Virus record (IMG/VR): IMGVR_UViG_3300020578_000020
Coordinates: 42,307 to 106,306 of that record
Strand: one strand, 5' to 3'
DNA from: a virus
Length of the DNA: 64,000 nucleotides
Shown here: positions 32,698 through 42,375 of the stretch, piece after piece
How the letters are laid out: each line of letters begins with the position of its first letter
Position numbering within the stretch: position 1 is the first letter of the stretch
Made by a program: the position numbers and the translations under genes
The notes under the pieces: generated by a model
Databases searched by the model: none
Told to the model about the DNA's origin: nothing
Seen by the model: the letters and a program-made list of their open reading frames with translations, nothing else

Positions 32698-34251
32698 TCA
32701 ATTAAGTCGTATTCTTTGATTTAATATTGTGTTACTAGAATTTTGCAAAATATTTCTTATTTCTTCTATCTTTGTTCCATCGACAGCAACTGGTATTGGC
32801 GCTTTATTTATGTTATGAACATGTGACTCTAAAAAATCAACAATAAGAGTTAATAATTTCATAAGTTCATTTCCTCTTACCATAGGATCTGTGTTTTTAC
32901 TTATAATTTCGTTGAAGAAAGGTTGTGGAATACCATATAAAGTTTTTTTCGGTTCTAAAACAATTTTTCTTTTGGAAGGGATATCTGTTTTATGGGAAAG
33001 AAGATATAGTGTGTCTGCGACCATTGTTCCGAAGGATATTGGATTTGATGTGTAAACATTTTGATCAAGTGTATTTGTTTGAACTGTAAGTTGTTGGCCC
33101 ACAATATTTTTTGTCCAAACTAAAACACTTCCATATTCTTTATTTGATGGTAGCAATTTTATTTGTGTAAAAAAATTATTCACCATGTTAAAGTCAGTTG
33201 ATCCTGTCGAACTAAGCTTATCAACGTTATTTTTTGAAGGTCTAAAATAAAAGGGAAATTGTCTTGAAATCTGTAAACTACTATCGAAAGGATATTGTTC
33301 ATAATTTTGAACATTGATTTTTCCATTATTTACCCCCGAAATAAATTGATTGATAATTTTTACACCTTCCTCTAAAGTTTGACCAGTAAAAAACAATTCA
33401 TACTCTGGCCCCGCTTTAGAATCATCTAAAGGTGTGTTCATGTGAATATCAATTGTTGTTACCTTTGATTTAGGTAGTAAAGAATATAATTTAATATTAC
33501 CATCATAATATGTCACACCTGTTACTGAATTATTTTGTGTTAGACCTGTAATACTGTTTTCATTTGTAATTTCCCACTCGATTAATTTTTTGACCGCCAA
33601 AGCTTTATTAATTAATTCAGTAACTTTTTTGGGAGGTCTTTCACCTCTTTCGAGTTCGAAGTTTGAAAGTTGGACAAATGCTCGATTAAGTCTAGGTGTT
33701 GGTAAATTAAATCCTGCAGTTTGTGTTGGTATATTTTTTCCTGCTCTAATTAACACTTCTTCTTGTTTAACAATAACATCAGAGGTCCCTCTTCCAAGTA
33801 AAGCATTATCTCCTGGTTCAGGATAAATCCCTTTTGCTTCAGCTTTGATTTCAAAACTTAACGGGTCTTTGATGTTATTTGCTTTTTTTAAAAAAACTCC
33901 ACTAGCTAACATTGATTCTGAATTATGCCAAGATTCAAAAAAGTTATTTTGGGGTCTAGTAATAGGTCCTTGAATATAAAATTTAGAATTGTCAACAACC
34001 ATTTCTGTGTTGTGATAAAAAATGTGAATATACTCATCAATTTTTGGAATTTGACTTATATAATAAGGTAGTAAAGGAAGAAAAATTAGAGGATCTTTTT
34101 CAGTCCAAATATCTTTTTCAGGATTGAAATCTATGGGTAAAATATCGGACTCAACTTGATCGATTGGTAAGGCTCTTATACGACCTAACATTAAAGGATC
34201 TTGGTTATTTATTACATAACCTTGGAAAATCATTCTTTTATCGTCTATCAT
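32698..34251 (-). CDS. probable baseplate hub protein with gp5-like OB fold
   Basis: A 517-residue protein. The N-terminus (MIFQGYVINNQDPLMLGRIR, about residues 7-26) fits the OB-fold start of gp5/VgrG-like baseplate hub proteins, where the D-x-x-x-GR(I/V)R motif is conserved. SQIPKIDEYIHIFYHN continues the fold. The rest has no lysozyme motif, unlike T4 gp5; the C-terminal 150 residues contain ESHVHNINKAPIPV, a helical then short beta part. It overlaps the upstream gene by 4 nt. Baseplate assignment is moderate. Confidence 0.6.
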   Translation of the reverse strand: MIDDKRMIFQGYVINNQDPLMLGRIRALPIDQVESDILPIDFNPEKDIWTEKDPLIFLPLLPYYISQIPKIDEYIHIFYHNTEMVVDNSKFYIQGPITRPQNNFFESWHNSESMLASGVFLKKANNIKDPLSFEIKAEAKGIYPEPGDNALLGRGTSDVIVKQEEVLIRAGKNIPTQTAGFNLPTPRLNRAFVQLSNFELERGERPPKKVTELINKALAVKKLIEWEITNENSITGLTQNNSVTGVTYYDGNIKLYSLLPKSKVTTIDIHMNTPLDDSKAGPEYELFFTGQTLEEGVKIINQFISGVNNGKINVQNYEQYPFDSSLQISRQFPFYFRPSKNNVDKLSSTGSTDFNMVNNFFTQIKLLPSNKEYGSVLVWTKNIVGQQLTVQTNTLDQNVYTSNPISFGTMVADTLYLLSHKTDIPSKRKIVLEPKKTLYGIPQPFFNEIISKNTDPMVRGNELMKLLTLIVDFLESHVHNINKAPIPVAVDGTKIEEIRNILQNSSNTILNQRIRLN

Positions 34252-34490
34252 ATGACCTTTGTTCTTTCTGTATATTCTTTATGTATAACATTATAAGTGT
34301 TTTCCAAAGCGTCCAAATGGTGTGTTAACTTAATTATAGATTCTTTGGTGACTTTGTGATCCTCACTTATAAATTCCATGGCAATTTGCAAATCTCTGTT
34401 CGATCTGTCTTTATGCTCTTTAATAATTTTAAGAACTTCATTTGCCTTTATTCTTTTATCTTCAATATTAAAAAAACTTTCCATATGCAT
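34248..34490 (-). CDS. small helical protein (80 aa)
   Basis: An 80-residue helical protein. I place the start at 34490 (MHMESFFNIEDKRIKANEV); Met3 at 34484 is possible too. It is rich in Lys, Glu and His (EHKDRSNRDLQIAMEF). Its start overlaps the end of the upstream 639-residue gene by 23 nt, and its stop overlaps the next start, so it is part of a translationally coupled series. Size and position would suit a small baseplate or tail chaperone; no family is recognised. Confidence 0.5.
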   Translation of the reverse strand: MHMESFFNIEDKRIKANEVLKIIKEHKDRSNRDLQIAMEFISEDHKVTKESIIKLTHHLDALENTYNVIHKEYTERTKVI

Positions 34491-36387
34491 CTGATGGTGT
34501 GGTAACACCTGCTGGTGTTATGGTTAATGGTCCAATACCGATTGCTACTTTACTGTTTTCTTCGATTTCTTTAGCGTTTCCATCAATAATTGCTTTGATT
34601 GACGCTAAAAATTCGTTTGGGCTACCATCTGGCATAGGTCCAGTAGGAACTCCTATTTCTTCTAAATTTTCTATAACGTTTAGAAATGCTCTTGTTGGTG
34701 AATATCCATCCAAAATTTTTGCCGACAATAATAAAGGAAGTGGTAAATCACCACCCTTGGCAGCTATAGCATCCAATCCTTTTTTTATACCTATATTCAA
34801 CAATTGTAACAATTCATCTAAAACACTTCTACATTCTCTGAAATCTTTTGCAATTACTAATAGTCCTGGTATAACAGCGGCAATTGCTAATATCATTCGA
34901 TATTTTTTATTTGATTTCTCTGTACCTATGTCTTCCAATAACAACTTCACTAATGCTTTTATTTCTTTTTTAAGTTCATTGAAAACTTCTTTGGTAAAAA
35001 TTGCCGTAATCTTAGTCATGAATTCGTTAAAAAATGTTCTGAATTTTTTTTGAAAGTCCTCAATATTAGAAATTTCTTTATAAATAGGTTGATTAAACAT
35101 TGCGGCAACTGTCATAATAGGTAAAACATTCTTTGGCGATAACACAGAATTAACTAACGCTTTAATAAATTGTTGAAAAAATCCTGCATCTAAAGAAAGT
35201 TTAAAAGTGTCATCTGTAGCGGGATAAATAATACCTGAGGCTGCCTCTATTTCATTTACGTCTGTGGTATCTTCGTTGAAAGTTAATTCATCTAAGGCGG
35301 TCAAAACCGCCTCAAGGTTAAGAGGAAATTTAATTTTATCACACTCTTCGTATTCGATTACACCTAATTTTATATCAGAAATATTTTGTTCTATAATTCT
35401 AAGGTCAATGTTGTTAAATTCATAAAAAGATTCGTCAACATTATCAACCTCAGATATTTTAGAAGACGATCCGACATTAATTTCTTTATTTGAATCAGAA
35501 CATAATCCTAATATTCTTTGCATAATAATTAAAACTTTTTGTATAGAACTAAGTTTTAAATTTCCGTCACCTCTTCCGAAAGAAATTACTCCTGTAACAT
35601 AATCTACTAAATTTGTAAAAAATTGTTTATAATCTAAAATGTCAATTGATTCGTAATAATCTGACAACAATTTATCAACGGCCGGTACTCCTAATCTTGT
35701 ACTTATATCCACTTTAAAAAAACTACCTTGTATTGGTTGTAGAGATATGGGATCAACGTAGCTTTCAACATAGGTTATATCAAAAATACCTTGTTGAGAT
35801 AGACCTAAATAGTTGTTGTTCGCAACAGCAGAATATGGTTGATTTAGATTTTGAATTCTATTATATAGTTCTCTATTCATCGAAAATGGATATTCGTTGT
35901 ATGAAATTTCATTTTGTTCATAGAAAAATTTTCCAATTTTGTCGGTCGGCGGTAATTCAAAAGATCCAAATAAATCTACAGACTTAACAGGTACGTAGTA
36001 TGTTGATGGTATCGTTAAAGTTATGTTACTACATCCTAATGCTTTGATCGCTTCATCGATAATGAGATTTTTTATCTGAGGTTTGATTTTTTTTAAAGAA
36101 TTGATAAATATTCTTTTGATCAACTTATCTGATTCAACACCAGAACCTTTGAGTTGTTTCAATTGTTTTATTAGTTCATCCAAAAAAGTTTTAGCATTAG
36201 CTTCATGTTTTTTTTTCCAAGCCGTGAAATCATTCAAAGGTTTTTTCAAAAAATTGTTACTAGTTTCCTGTGAACTTCCAACCTTTTTTTTTAGGTCTTC
36301 ATACCCTTTTTTATACTCTTTGTATTTTTTATATACGCCTGATTTATTTTCAGCCTTTTTTAACTCTTCATTTATATCTACTGCCAT
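34468..36387 (-). CDS. large helical virion-type protein (639 aa)
   Basis: A 639-residue protein starting MAVDINEELKKAENKSGVYK. The first 110 residues are a basic coiled-coil region. A central region has both strands and helices (KIKFPLNLEAVLTALDELTF), and there is one hydrophobic stretch near residue 500 (KYRMILAIAAVIPGLLVIA) that could be a membrane-active or buried helix. The C-terminus is Gly/Pro/Ala-rich. It lies between probable baseplate genes. A hydrophobic helix in a large tail protein recalls tape-measure proteins, but the length is short for one. Function not assigned. Confidence 0.58.
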   Translation of the reverse strand: MAVDINEELKKAENKSGVYKKYKEYKKGYEDLKKKVGSSQETSNNFLKKPLNDFTAWKKKHEANAKTFLDELIKQLKQLKGSGVESDKLIKRIFINSLKKIKPQIKNLIIDEAIKALGCSNITLTIPSTYYVPVKSVDLFGSFELPPTDKIGKFFYEQNEISYNEYPFSMNRELYNRIQNLNQPYSAVANNNYLGLSQQGIFDITYVESYVDPISLQPIQGSFFKVDISTRLGVPAVDKLLSDYYESIDILDYKQFFTNLVDYVTGVISFGRGDGNLKLSSIQKVLIIMQRILGLCSDSNKEINVGSSSKISEVDNVDESFYEFNNIDLRIIEQNISDIKLGVIEYEECDKIKFPLNLEAVLTALDELTFNEDTTDVNEIEAASGIIYPATDDTFKLSLDAGFFQQFIKALVNSVLSPKNVLPIMTVAAMFNQPIYKEISNIEDFQKKFRTFFNEFMTKITAIFTKEVFNELKKEIKALVKLLLEDIGTEKSNKKYRMILAIAAVIPGLLVIAKDFRECRSVLDELLQLLNIGIKKGLDAIAAKGGDLPLPLLLSAKILDGYSPTRAFLNVIENLEEIGVPTGPMPDGSPNEFLASIKAIIDGNAKEIEENSKVAIGIGPLTITPAGVTTPSDAYGKFF

Positions 36388-36393
36388 AAAACA

Positions 36394-36765
36394 TTATTTT
36401 TTCATTTTATAATTTGAGTCCGTATTGATATCTTTTTGTAATAAACTTTGGATTGCAAGATCATTCATGTCTATATCTGACAGAGTAAAATCTTCTTCTT
36501 TGTCTGTGGATTTTTGCCACATTTGCGCTTGTAATTTTGACAAAGTTAGTTTTTTCTCAACACAATCATTTATGATTTTTTGTTGTTTTTCAATCACAGG
36601 ACCTATCACAGTCATATCTTCAGGTTCTTTCATCATTGTTAACATTTTGTTTTGTATTCTAATCGCAGTACTTCTTTGTTCTACAAGTTCGTTATAAATT
36701 TCTTGCATCAAAGACAACATTGATTCTTTTGATAAATTAATTTCTTTTTTTGTTGGTCGGGGCAT
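36394..36765 (-). CDS. hypothetical helical phage protein (123 aa)
   Basis: A 123-residue all-helical protein starting MPRPTKKEINLSKESMLSLM. No motif beyond heptad-like spacing. It lies just before the 639-residue protein (6-nt gap) and just after the late sigma factor gene. Its TATTTATT element ends 3 nt before the ATG, suggesting that a new late transcript starts here. Confidence 0.6.
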   Translation of the reverse strand: MPRPTKKEINLSKESMLSLMQEIYNELVEQRSTAIRIQNKMLTMMKEPEDMTVIGPVIEKQQKIINDCVEKKLTLSKLQAQMWQKSTDKEEDFTLSDIDMNDLAIQSLLQKDINTDSNYKMKK

Positions 36766-36768
36766 AAT

Positions 36769-36776
36769 AATAAATA
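36769..36776 (-). promoter_or_regulatory. TATTTATT element upstream of the gene at 36394
   Basis: TATTTATT on the - strand, ending 3 nt before the ATG at 36765. Confidence 0.4.
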
Positions 36777-37523
36777 TTAATCTTTAAGTAATTCTTGGAT
36801 TAAATCATAATACAATTTTTTATATTTTTTAATCAAAGTTCTGATTTCTTTAGTAGAAAGATTTGTCATTTCTCTGAGTTCAAAAAGAATTAAATTTTTA
36901 TTAAATTTATTGTTTGAGGTGTCATGAAAAATTTGATTGTAATTTTCAAATAGATCGTAAATTGCTGAACCTAATTTATATTCTTGTTCATTGATTTCTT
37001 GATTTTCCAAATTATTCTTTAATTTTTCTAAAAACTTTTTAATGATAGTTTCTGAACTCAAGTCATAATTATCAATTGAATAAGACATTTCACTTTTGTT
37101 TGATAAATCACTAGAAATATCCTCGTATGATATTTTTCTATTTGTTTCTTTTTGATCTTTCATTATTTGTCCCATCAAATAGTTTTTACAAATAGTTCCG
37201 AAATAAGAATATGCCTTTTTTTCTTTTGAAGGTTTAAATTTTTCAATTTTAGTCATCAAAAAAGAATGTGTATCTACGTGTATTTCTTCGTAGTTCATAT
37301 CCTTCCTATACAATTTATATCTTCTAATAATTGAAGATATCATTTTGTCTAAAGGTACTCTTAAATAATCGTTATAAATTTTGTTTTTTTCATCGTAAGT
37401 TTCGGCGACTAAAAAATTTCTAACTGCCGTCTCCTCTCTTTCATCAAAATAATTATTAACTTTTGGTTTTCTACCTTTCTTTTTCTTTTTGTTTATAATT
37501 TCAGTTTCATTTACTACTATCAA
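36777..37523 (-). CDS. late transcription sigma factor (gp55-like)
   Basis: A 248-residue sigma-family protein. The core is a region-2-like helix set, YSYFGTICKNYLMGQIMKDQ (about residues 104-123), typical of phage sigma factors for late genes. It has a basic N-terminus (KKKKKGRKPK) and a helical C-terminus but no clear region 4, matching T4 gp55, which needs clamp and co-activator partners. It would direct host RNA polymerase to late promoters, possibly the TATTTATA/T elements described here. Its ATG overlaps the stop of the upstream glycosyltransferase gene (ATGA). Confidence 0.78.
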   Translation of the reverse strand: MIVVNETEIINKKKKKGRKPKVNNYFDEREETAVRNFLVAETYDEKNKIYNDYLRVPLDKMISSIIRRYKLYRKDMNYEEIHVDTHSFLMTKIEKFKPSKEKKAYSYFGTICKNYLMGQIMKDQKETNRKISYEDISSDLSNKSEMSYSIDNYDLSSETIIKKFLEKLKNNLENQEINEQEYKLGSAIYDLFENYNQIFHDTSNNKFNKNLILFELREMTNLSTKEIRTLIKKYKKLYYDLIQELLKD

Positions 37524-38326
37524 ATTTCTTGTGGTTCATAATTTATATCCCTTTCGTTTTTGAAAAAAAATTCTTTTTTTGCCGTCTCGATCCAAAATCT
37601 TGCTTCTTCCTGATCCAATCTGTCGTCACCGTTTTTGTAGTTCCAAAAAATTGATCCTTCTCTTAAGTTAATATGTTTGTAACCAATACGAGGTATTGTC
37701 ATAATTCGTGCTGAGTAGTGTGTAAGACGTAAAAATAATTCATAACCAAAAGTTAGTTTGATATTGGATTTCAAACCACCAACTTCTTGGTATTTTTGTT
37801 TTTTGAAAACCATACCTGATGTCTGAAAATTTTGATAAGTTTGTAATGTTTCGTTGCTCAAAATTCCCATGTCAGTTGATACATTAGCCGCAAAAGTTGC
37901 TTCATTAGTAAATCCAGCAAATACCAACTTATCATCAACGTCAACTACTATAGGTAAGAACGCATCTACATCTTTATAAATATTCATATATTTAATTACG
38001 TTTTTGAACCAAATATTCGAATATTCGTCATCAAATTCCACGATCGAACACCATTCATTTTTTGCGATTTCAACACCCTTGTTTACTTGTTTCGCAAAAT
38101 TTGGTTTGGTTGTCCATACTTCTTTGACTACAGTTAGACCACTGAAATCATACTTATCTAAAAAGTTAGTTAAATATTCTTCTGATCCGTGAACGATTAT
38201 TAGTTCACCTAAAAAATCTCCTTGATTTTTGACAGATTGGATACACTTATCAAAAAATTCTTGAAAGTCGATTGCTTTACCTGATTTAATTGGTAAAATA
38301 ACTGATATTTTATTTTTGTTGCTCAT
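37520..38326 (-). CDS. glycosyltransferase, GT2-like
   Basis: A 268-residue GT-A type transferase. It starts KISVILPIKSGKAIDFQEF, has a variant DXD zone at WCSIVEFDDEYSN (about residues 91-103), and an acceptor-side stretch QKYQEVGGLKSNIKLTFGYE. Role: transfer of a sugar from a nucleotide-sugar, acceptor unknown. It lies between the late sigma factor and another glycosyltransferase, all with overlapping or near-touching ends, so it belongs to one transcript. Confidence 0.75.
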   Translation of the reverse strand: MSNKNKISVILPIKSGKAIDFQEFFDKCIQSVKNQGDFLGELIIVHGSEEYLTNFLDKYDFSGLTVVKEVWTTKPNFAKQVNKGVEIAKNEWCSIVEFDDEYSNIWFKNVIKYMNIYKDVDAFLPIVVDVDDKLVFAGFTNEATFAANVSTDMGILSNETLQTYQNFQTSGMVFKKQKYQEVGGLKSNIKLTFGYELFLRLTHYSARIMTIPRIGYKHINLREGSIFWNYKNGDDRLDQEEARFWIETAKKEFFFKNERDINYEPQEI

Positions 38327-38328
38327 AA

Positions 38329-39387
38329 TTAAATTGTTTGTAATTTTTCAAGTTGATCTTCAAATGAAGTTATTCTGCTTTCGAACATTTTACTAAAAAG
38401 TTCTAAAGTATCCGTTTCAAATTTTTGTGAGTTTGAAATTGAATTAATTGTCGATTCCATGTTAGAAAACAACTCTGGATTTAAATTGTCTTCTAACCAA
38501 TTTTGAATAAAGTCGGAAAGAACATCAACTATAATTGTTTTATTATTCATCCAAAGCCCATTGTCTTCATTCATCCATGTTGGTACATGATCAGGAACCA
38601 AACCTAATACAGGAATTCCCATTTTCATAGATTCTAATGGAAATGTCCCAAAAGAACTTGTTTGATCTATCCAAACAGAAATAAAACTGTCTTTCATTGC
38701 TAAGGAGAATTCTTCTTCAGACAGTCCTCTCAAATCTCTAAATGTGATCCATCTATATTGTGGAAATTTAGCATAAAAAGTTTTGATAAGATTTGTTGTA
38801 TCTCTATGATCACGAGTGTGAATATTTACGACAGTTTTTGGTGGGAATGTATTTTTTTGAAAATTATCGGAAATATAAGGGGAAATTACATCAACTGAAA
38901 TTTGTCTCATAACACCCTCGATTAATTCTTTTTGTTTTTCTGAAGTTGTAATACATTTGTAAAACCCTAATTGACTCCAAGTTTGACCTGGTTGTAAAGT
39001 TTCAAATATGTGATCAAAAGCCTGACATAAAACAACTTTACCACAAGGAAGTTTTGTGATTTGATCCATTATGAATCCATATATTTCAGGAATGATAATT
39101 AAATCATCAGGGGAAATTTCTAAACTTGTTCCTTCGATTGCTCTATGTTCTAATTCTAACATATATTCTTCACCTAACCAAGAAGAAACACCAAAATAAT
39201 CTGGTTTTTCATGAAGGATAATGGAATTGTAACCGTTTCTTTTTAAAGTCAAAGCCATTTGATAAATGTATCTTATCGATGCTTTAGCGTTACCTTTTGT
39301 GTCTTGCACAATAAAATAAATCCGTGACAACTTTTCTTTCATGTTGTCGATAGATTTTTCTAATTTTTTAATTTGTTCTTCATTCAT
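38329..39387 (-). CDS. glycosyltransferase-like protein, GT-B fold
   Basis: A 352-residue protein with the features of GT4-like enzymes: N-terminal KGNAKASIRYIYQMALTLKR (start of a Rossmann half), a middle part with VVNIHTRDHRDTTNLIKTFY, and a C-terminal nucleotide-sugar site region SVWIDQTSSFGTFPLESMKM then GIPVLGLVPDHVPTW, where the Glu near residue 256 is the usual donor-ribose contact. There is a helical N-terminal extension of about 20 residues. Sugar and acceptor unknown. Part of the - strand glycan block. Confidence 0.7.
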   Translation of the reverse strand: MNEEQIKKLEKSIDNMKEKLSRIYFIVQDTKGNAKASIRYIYQMALTLKRNGYNSIILHEKPDYFGVSSWLGEEYMLELEHRAIEGTSLEISPDDLIIIPEIYGFIMDQITKLPCGKVVLCQAFDHIFETLQPGQTWSQLGFYKCITTSEKQKELIEGVMRQISVDVISPYISDNFQKNTFPPKTVVNIHTRDHRDTTNLIKTFYAKFPQYRWITFRDLRGLSEEEFSLAMKDSFISVWIDQTSSFGTFPLESMKMGIPVLGLVPDHVPTWMNEDNGLWMNNKTIIVDVLSDFIQNWLEDNLNPELFSNMESTINSISNSQKFETDTLELFSKMFESRITSFEDQLEKLQTI

Positions 39388-39392
39388 ATTAA

Positions 39393-39647
39393 TTATAATT
39401 TATTTATTATTTTTTTTATTAAGAGAGTGTTAAATGAAATTTTAAATGGAATGGTAACTTCATTTGTTTTAAATCCCATATTCTCATCCACAGTTTCATT
39501 TTCGGTTAAAACAGTCTCCAACATATTTTTAATCATTTCATATTTGACTAAATGAATTTGGGATTCACCTGTCAAATTCATAATTTCAACTTCTTTTTCG
39601 ATTTTATCTAAATCGACATAGTAATTTTCTCCTAAAATTTTAAACAT
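39393..39647 (-). CDS. hypothetical phage protein (84 aa)
   Basis: An 84-residue protein starting MFKILGENYYVDLDKIEKEV and ending LLIKKIINKL. It has a beta start, a helical middle with acidic residues (ETVLTENETVDEN) and a hydrophobic C-terminus. It overlaps the upstream HAD-like gene by 8 nt and precedes the GT-B gene by 5 nt. No family is recognised. Confidence 0.58.
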   Translation of the reverse strand: MFKILGENYYVDLDKIEKEVEIMNLTGESQIHLVKYEMIKNMLETVLTENETVDENMGFKTNEVTIPFKISFNTLLIKKIINKL

Positions 39648-40302
39648 TTTTCTTTATTTTTTTTAAAATTTCTTCAAATTCACATAATCTGTCTATTTGT
39701 AAATCTGATTGAACATGTTTATTGTAGGAAGTATTGAATTGTATTACAATTTTTCCTTTTGGTTTTTCTAATAATAGATTAGGATCTGCGGTAAGTAAAA
39801 CATCTATTTGATTCCACATGTTATTTTTTGTGATCTCACTGAAAAAAAATATTTTTTCTAACAAACATCCAAATTTAGAAAGAAAAAAAAGAGAAGATGG
39901 TTTAGATTTTCCGATTTCGCTCGAGACAACTACTAATTCGTTCTCGTTTCTCAAATTGAAATATAAATCGTTTAAAATATTGAAAGTCGTCATTTCGGTG
40001 GATGGTGCATGACCAAATAATTCCATAGAGTATTCTTCATACATAAAATTAAACAACTCGTCTTTGTTTTTGAACGCAAAATGGTTTTCTAAATTTAGAG
40101 AATCAACTTCCGAAATAATTTTATAGTCAAACTTTTCCGTAAGATTGTTAATAATCTGTGTATTTCCAGACATATCTAATTCATAAGTGTTGTGAACAAC
40201 ATCTTTATCATCAGATTCAATTAAATGTTTCTCATAAAGTTGAGAAAATTTTCCAATTGTATCTCTTAAAACACCATTGATATCAATGCCTATCCTCATC
40301 AT
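39640..40302 (-). CDS. HAD-like hydrolase
   Basis: A 220-residue protein with a HAD-type first motif, RIGIDINGVLRDTIGKF (about residues 3-19), where the two Asp of DxN/DG...RD would be nucleophile and acid/base. ELVVVSSEIGKSKPSSLFFL follows as motif II/III, and VLLTADPNLLLE as motif IV. Related phage proteins are often called 5'-nucleotidase or phosphatase. Substrate not known. The first Met pair (40302 or 40299) lies within the 3' end of the phoH-like gene. Confidence 0.65.
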   Translation of the reverse strand: MMRIGIDINGVLRDTIGKFSQLYEKHLIESDDKDVVHNTYELDMSGNTQIINNLTEKFDYKIISEVDSLNLENHFAFKNKDELFNFMYEEYSMELFGHAPSTEMTTFNILNDLYFNLRNENELVVVSSEIGKSKPSSLFFLSKFGCLLEKIFFFSEITKNNMWNQIDVLLTADPNLLLEKPKGKIVIQFNTSYNKHVQSDLQIDRLCEFEEILKKIKKNV

Positions 40303-41014
40303 ATTTTTGTAATATTTTTGTAATAATTGGGTTTCTTACTCCATCTTTTTCTCCAAATTCAAAAATACCTATTCCGTTTACCCCTTTGAATCTTGTTAAA
40401 GCATCGTATAAACCTGATTGTTTTTTGTCTTTATATCTATCAGTTTGTTCAATGTCTCCAGATATAAAAAACTTACTATTGAATCCAATTCTAGTAAGAA
40501 GGAGTTTCATCTGATTGGGGGTTGAGTTTTGGGCTTCTTCGAAAATTAAAATCGAATTATCTATATTCATACCTCTCATATATGCTAAAGCAAATACTTC
40601 TATTATTTCATGTTCCTTCAATTTTTCTCTCTCATCTTTACCAATAATTTTATTCAATAAATAATAAGATGGGAAGATGTAAGGATCTAATTTTTCTTCT
40701 AAGTTTCCAGGCAGTGAACCAAGTTTTTCCTCTGCCTCAACCGCAGGCCTTACAATTATAATTTTTTCATATGCGTTTCCATCGTCTAATAAAAGATCAA
40801 CTGCGGCCTTCATTGCAATATAACTTTTACCAACACCAGCTGGTCCCGAACATATTGTGATTTGATTCGTGATTAATCTATCGTAATATTCTTTTTGATT
40901 TTCAGTAAGAAACTTACTTCTTTGTTTTTTCTTTACTACCGTGTTTATGAACTCTTTTTTTGATTGTGGAGTTTTAGTATCCTCGGTTGTCGTGTTTATT
41001 TTTCTTTTTTGCAT
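40283..41014 (-). CDS. phoH: PhoH-like ATPase
   Basis: A 243-residue P-loop ATPase. Walker A is CSGPAGVGKSYIAMKAA (about residues 56-72), then RPAVEAEEKLGSLPGNLEEK, a PhoH signature, Walker B NSILIFEEAQNSTPNQM, and sensor ISGDIEQTD. PhoH proteins are common in marine and T4-like phages; an RNA helicase-like role has been proposed in some systems. The basic N-terminus (KRKINTT, KKKQRSKF) suggests nucleic-acid contact. It lies between the HAD-like and cytidylyltransferase-like genes. Confidence 0.92.
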   Translation of the reverse strand: MQKRKINTTTEDTKTPQSKKEFINTVVKKKQRSKFLTENQKEYYDRLITNQITICSGPAGVGKSYIAMKAAVDLLLDDGNAYEKIIIVRPAVEAEEKLGSLPGNLEEKLDPYIFPSYYLLNKIIGKDEREKLKEHEIIEVFALAYMRGMNIDNSILIFEEAQNSTPNQMKLLLTRIGFNSKFFISGDIEQTDRYKDKKQSGLYDALTRFKGVNGIGIFEFGEKDGVRNPIITKILQKYDEDRH

Positions 41015-41018
41015 AATT

Positions 41019-41465
41019 TTATCTTACAAATCTTTTGGATGTTTCTTGGTCATAAATTAAATTTCTTAAGTTAGTAGATGAAAAATTATGATCTCTCTTG
41101 TTATAGGCGAACTTTATGCCTCTTTTTTGACAAATGTTTTTTGCCGTAAAGTCCTTTTCTTTATATTCTTCACCTATTATCCTAACATCTAAATCTAAAG
41201 ATAAAAATATTGATTCGAGCTCTTCCTCCGAATTATATGGTATAATTTTATCTACGTGTTTTACTGCATCTAATTGAATATATCTTTCAACCAAAGTCTG
41301 TATTGGTTTGTTTTTTTCTGGTCTATCAATTGTTGGATCTATTTGTAGTGCGCATATTAGATAGTCACAATATTTTTTACACTCTTCTAACATTATTATA
41401 TGGCCTGCGTGTAAAAGATCAAATGTTGAACAAGTAATACCTATAGTTCTGTTTTGTTTATCCAT
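41019..41465 (-). CDS. cytidylyltransferase-like protein
   Basis: A 148-residue nucleotidyltransferase of the TagD/RfaE type. TCSTFDLLHAGHIIMLEECK (about residues 11-30) contains the HxGH signature, PIQTLVERYIQLDAV follows, and FSSTNLRNLI near the end matches the ISST(x)LR motif. It would activate a polyol- or sugar-phosphate with CTP or ATP (glycerol-3-phosphate, heptose-phosphate and others are possible). It overlaps the GDP-fucose synthase gene by 8 nt, so it belongs to the sugar pathway block. Confidence 0.82.
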   Translation of the reverse strand: MDKQNRTIGITCSTFDLLHAGHIIMLEECKKYCDYLICALQIDPTIDRPEKNKPIQTLVERYIQLDAVKHVDKIIPYNSEEELESIFLSLDLDVRIIGEEYKEKDFTAKNICQKRGIKFAYNKRDHNFSSTNLRNLIYDQETSKRFVR

Positions 41466-42375
41466 TTTTTCTTACAAAACTATAATTGTTTTCGAAAAAT
41501 TCAATAGTTTCTTTTAACCCTTCATATATAGGAGTGAACTTAAATTCAGGTAAATAATTTTTTATTTTAGAATTGTCAGAAGGTTTTCTATGTTGACCAT
41601 CAGGTTTAGATGAATCAAACATTACTTCACCTTTAAAATTCATCAGCTCAATAATAATATTAACAATCTCTTTAATTGATATTTCTTCTGATGTTGAAAG
41701 TATTATTGGTTCATTTTCATTGTAATTAAACAGCGCCCATTCAGTTAATTTTGCAACATCTTTACTAAAAATAAATTCTCTTAGCGGATTTCCTGATCCC
41801 CATATTTTAAGAGGGGTTTTATTTTCTCTTGCAAGATAACATTTGTGAATTAGTGACGGTATAACATGACCATTAATAATATCGTAATTATCATTAGGAC
41901 CATAGATATTTGATGGTATAACTGATTTATAATTTAATCCATACTGTTCTTTATATGCTGTTATTTGAATATCGGTCATTCTTTTAGCATATGCATATGC
42001 GTCATTAGAAAAGTGGGGTGGACCCAAATGAACTTTTTTCTCAGTTAAGGGATATTCTACATTATCGGGGAATACACATGTTGACAAAAATGCCACTAAA
42101 TTTTTTACTTTTGTAAGTCTTGAAGACTCTATTACGTTAGTGTTTATCATTATGTTGTCATAAAAAAATTCTCCTTTATGATTCATATTACCACCTAACC
42201 CACCTACTTTTCCCGCAGTATGTATTACACTATCAAAATTCTTTAACATTAATCTATTAACTTCTTGTGGATTTCTTAAATCATATTCTTTAGAAGTTGG
42301 TTTGAAATATTGGTCACCAATAAATTCAGACCCAACCAAACCATGACCGCCTGTTACTAAAATTTTATTTTCCAT
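41458..42375 (-). CDS. fcl: GDP-L-fucose synthase
   Basis: A 305-residue epimerase/reductase of the SDR family. NAD(P)-binding motif ILVTGGHGLVGSEFI (about residues 5-19), then HTAGKVGGLGGN, LSTCVFPDN, and the catalytic YxxxK in AYAYAKRMTD. These are the standard Fcl/WcaG motifs. It converts GDP-4-keto-6-deoxymannose, the product of the neighbouring dehydratase, to GDP-L-fucose. With GT10 and GT11 type transferases in the same block, this completes a fucose supply-and-use set, given host GDP-mannose. Confidence 0.92.
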   Translation of the reverse strand: MENKILVTGGHGLVGSEFIGDQYFKPTSKEYDLRNPQEVNRLMLKNFDSVIHTAGKVGGLGGNMNHKGEFFYDNIMINTNVIESSRLTKVKNLVAFLSTCVFPDNVEYPLTEKKVHLGPPHFSNDAYAYAKRMTDIQITAYKEQYGLNYKSVIPSNIYGPNDNYDIINGHVIPSLIHKCYLARENKTPLKIWGSGNPLREFIFSKDVAKLTEWALFNYNENEPIILSTSEEISIKEIVNIIIELMNFKGEVMFDSSKPDGQHRKPSDNSKIKNYLPEFKFTPIYEGLKETIEFFENNYSFVRKNG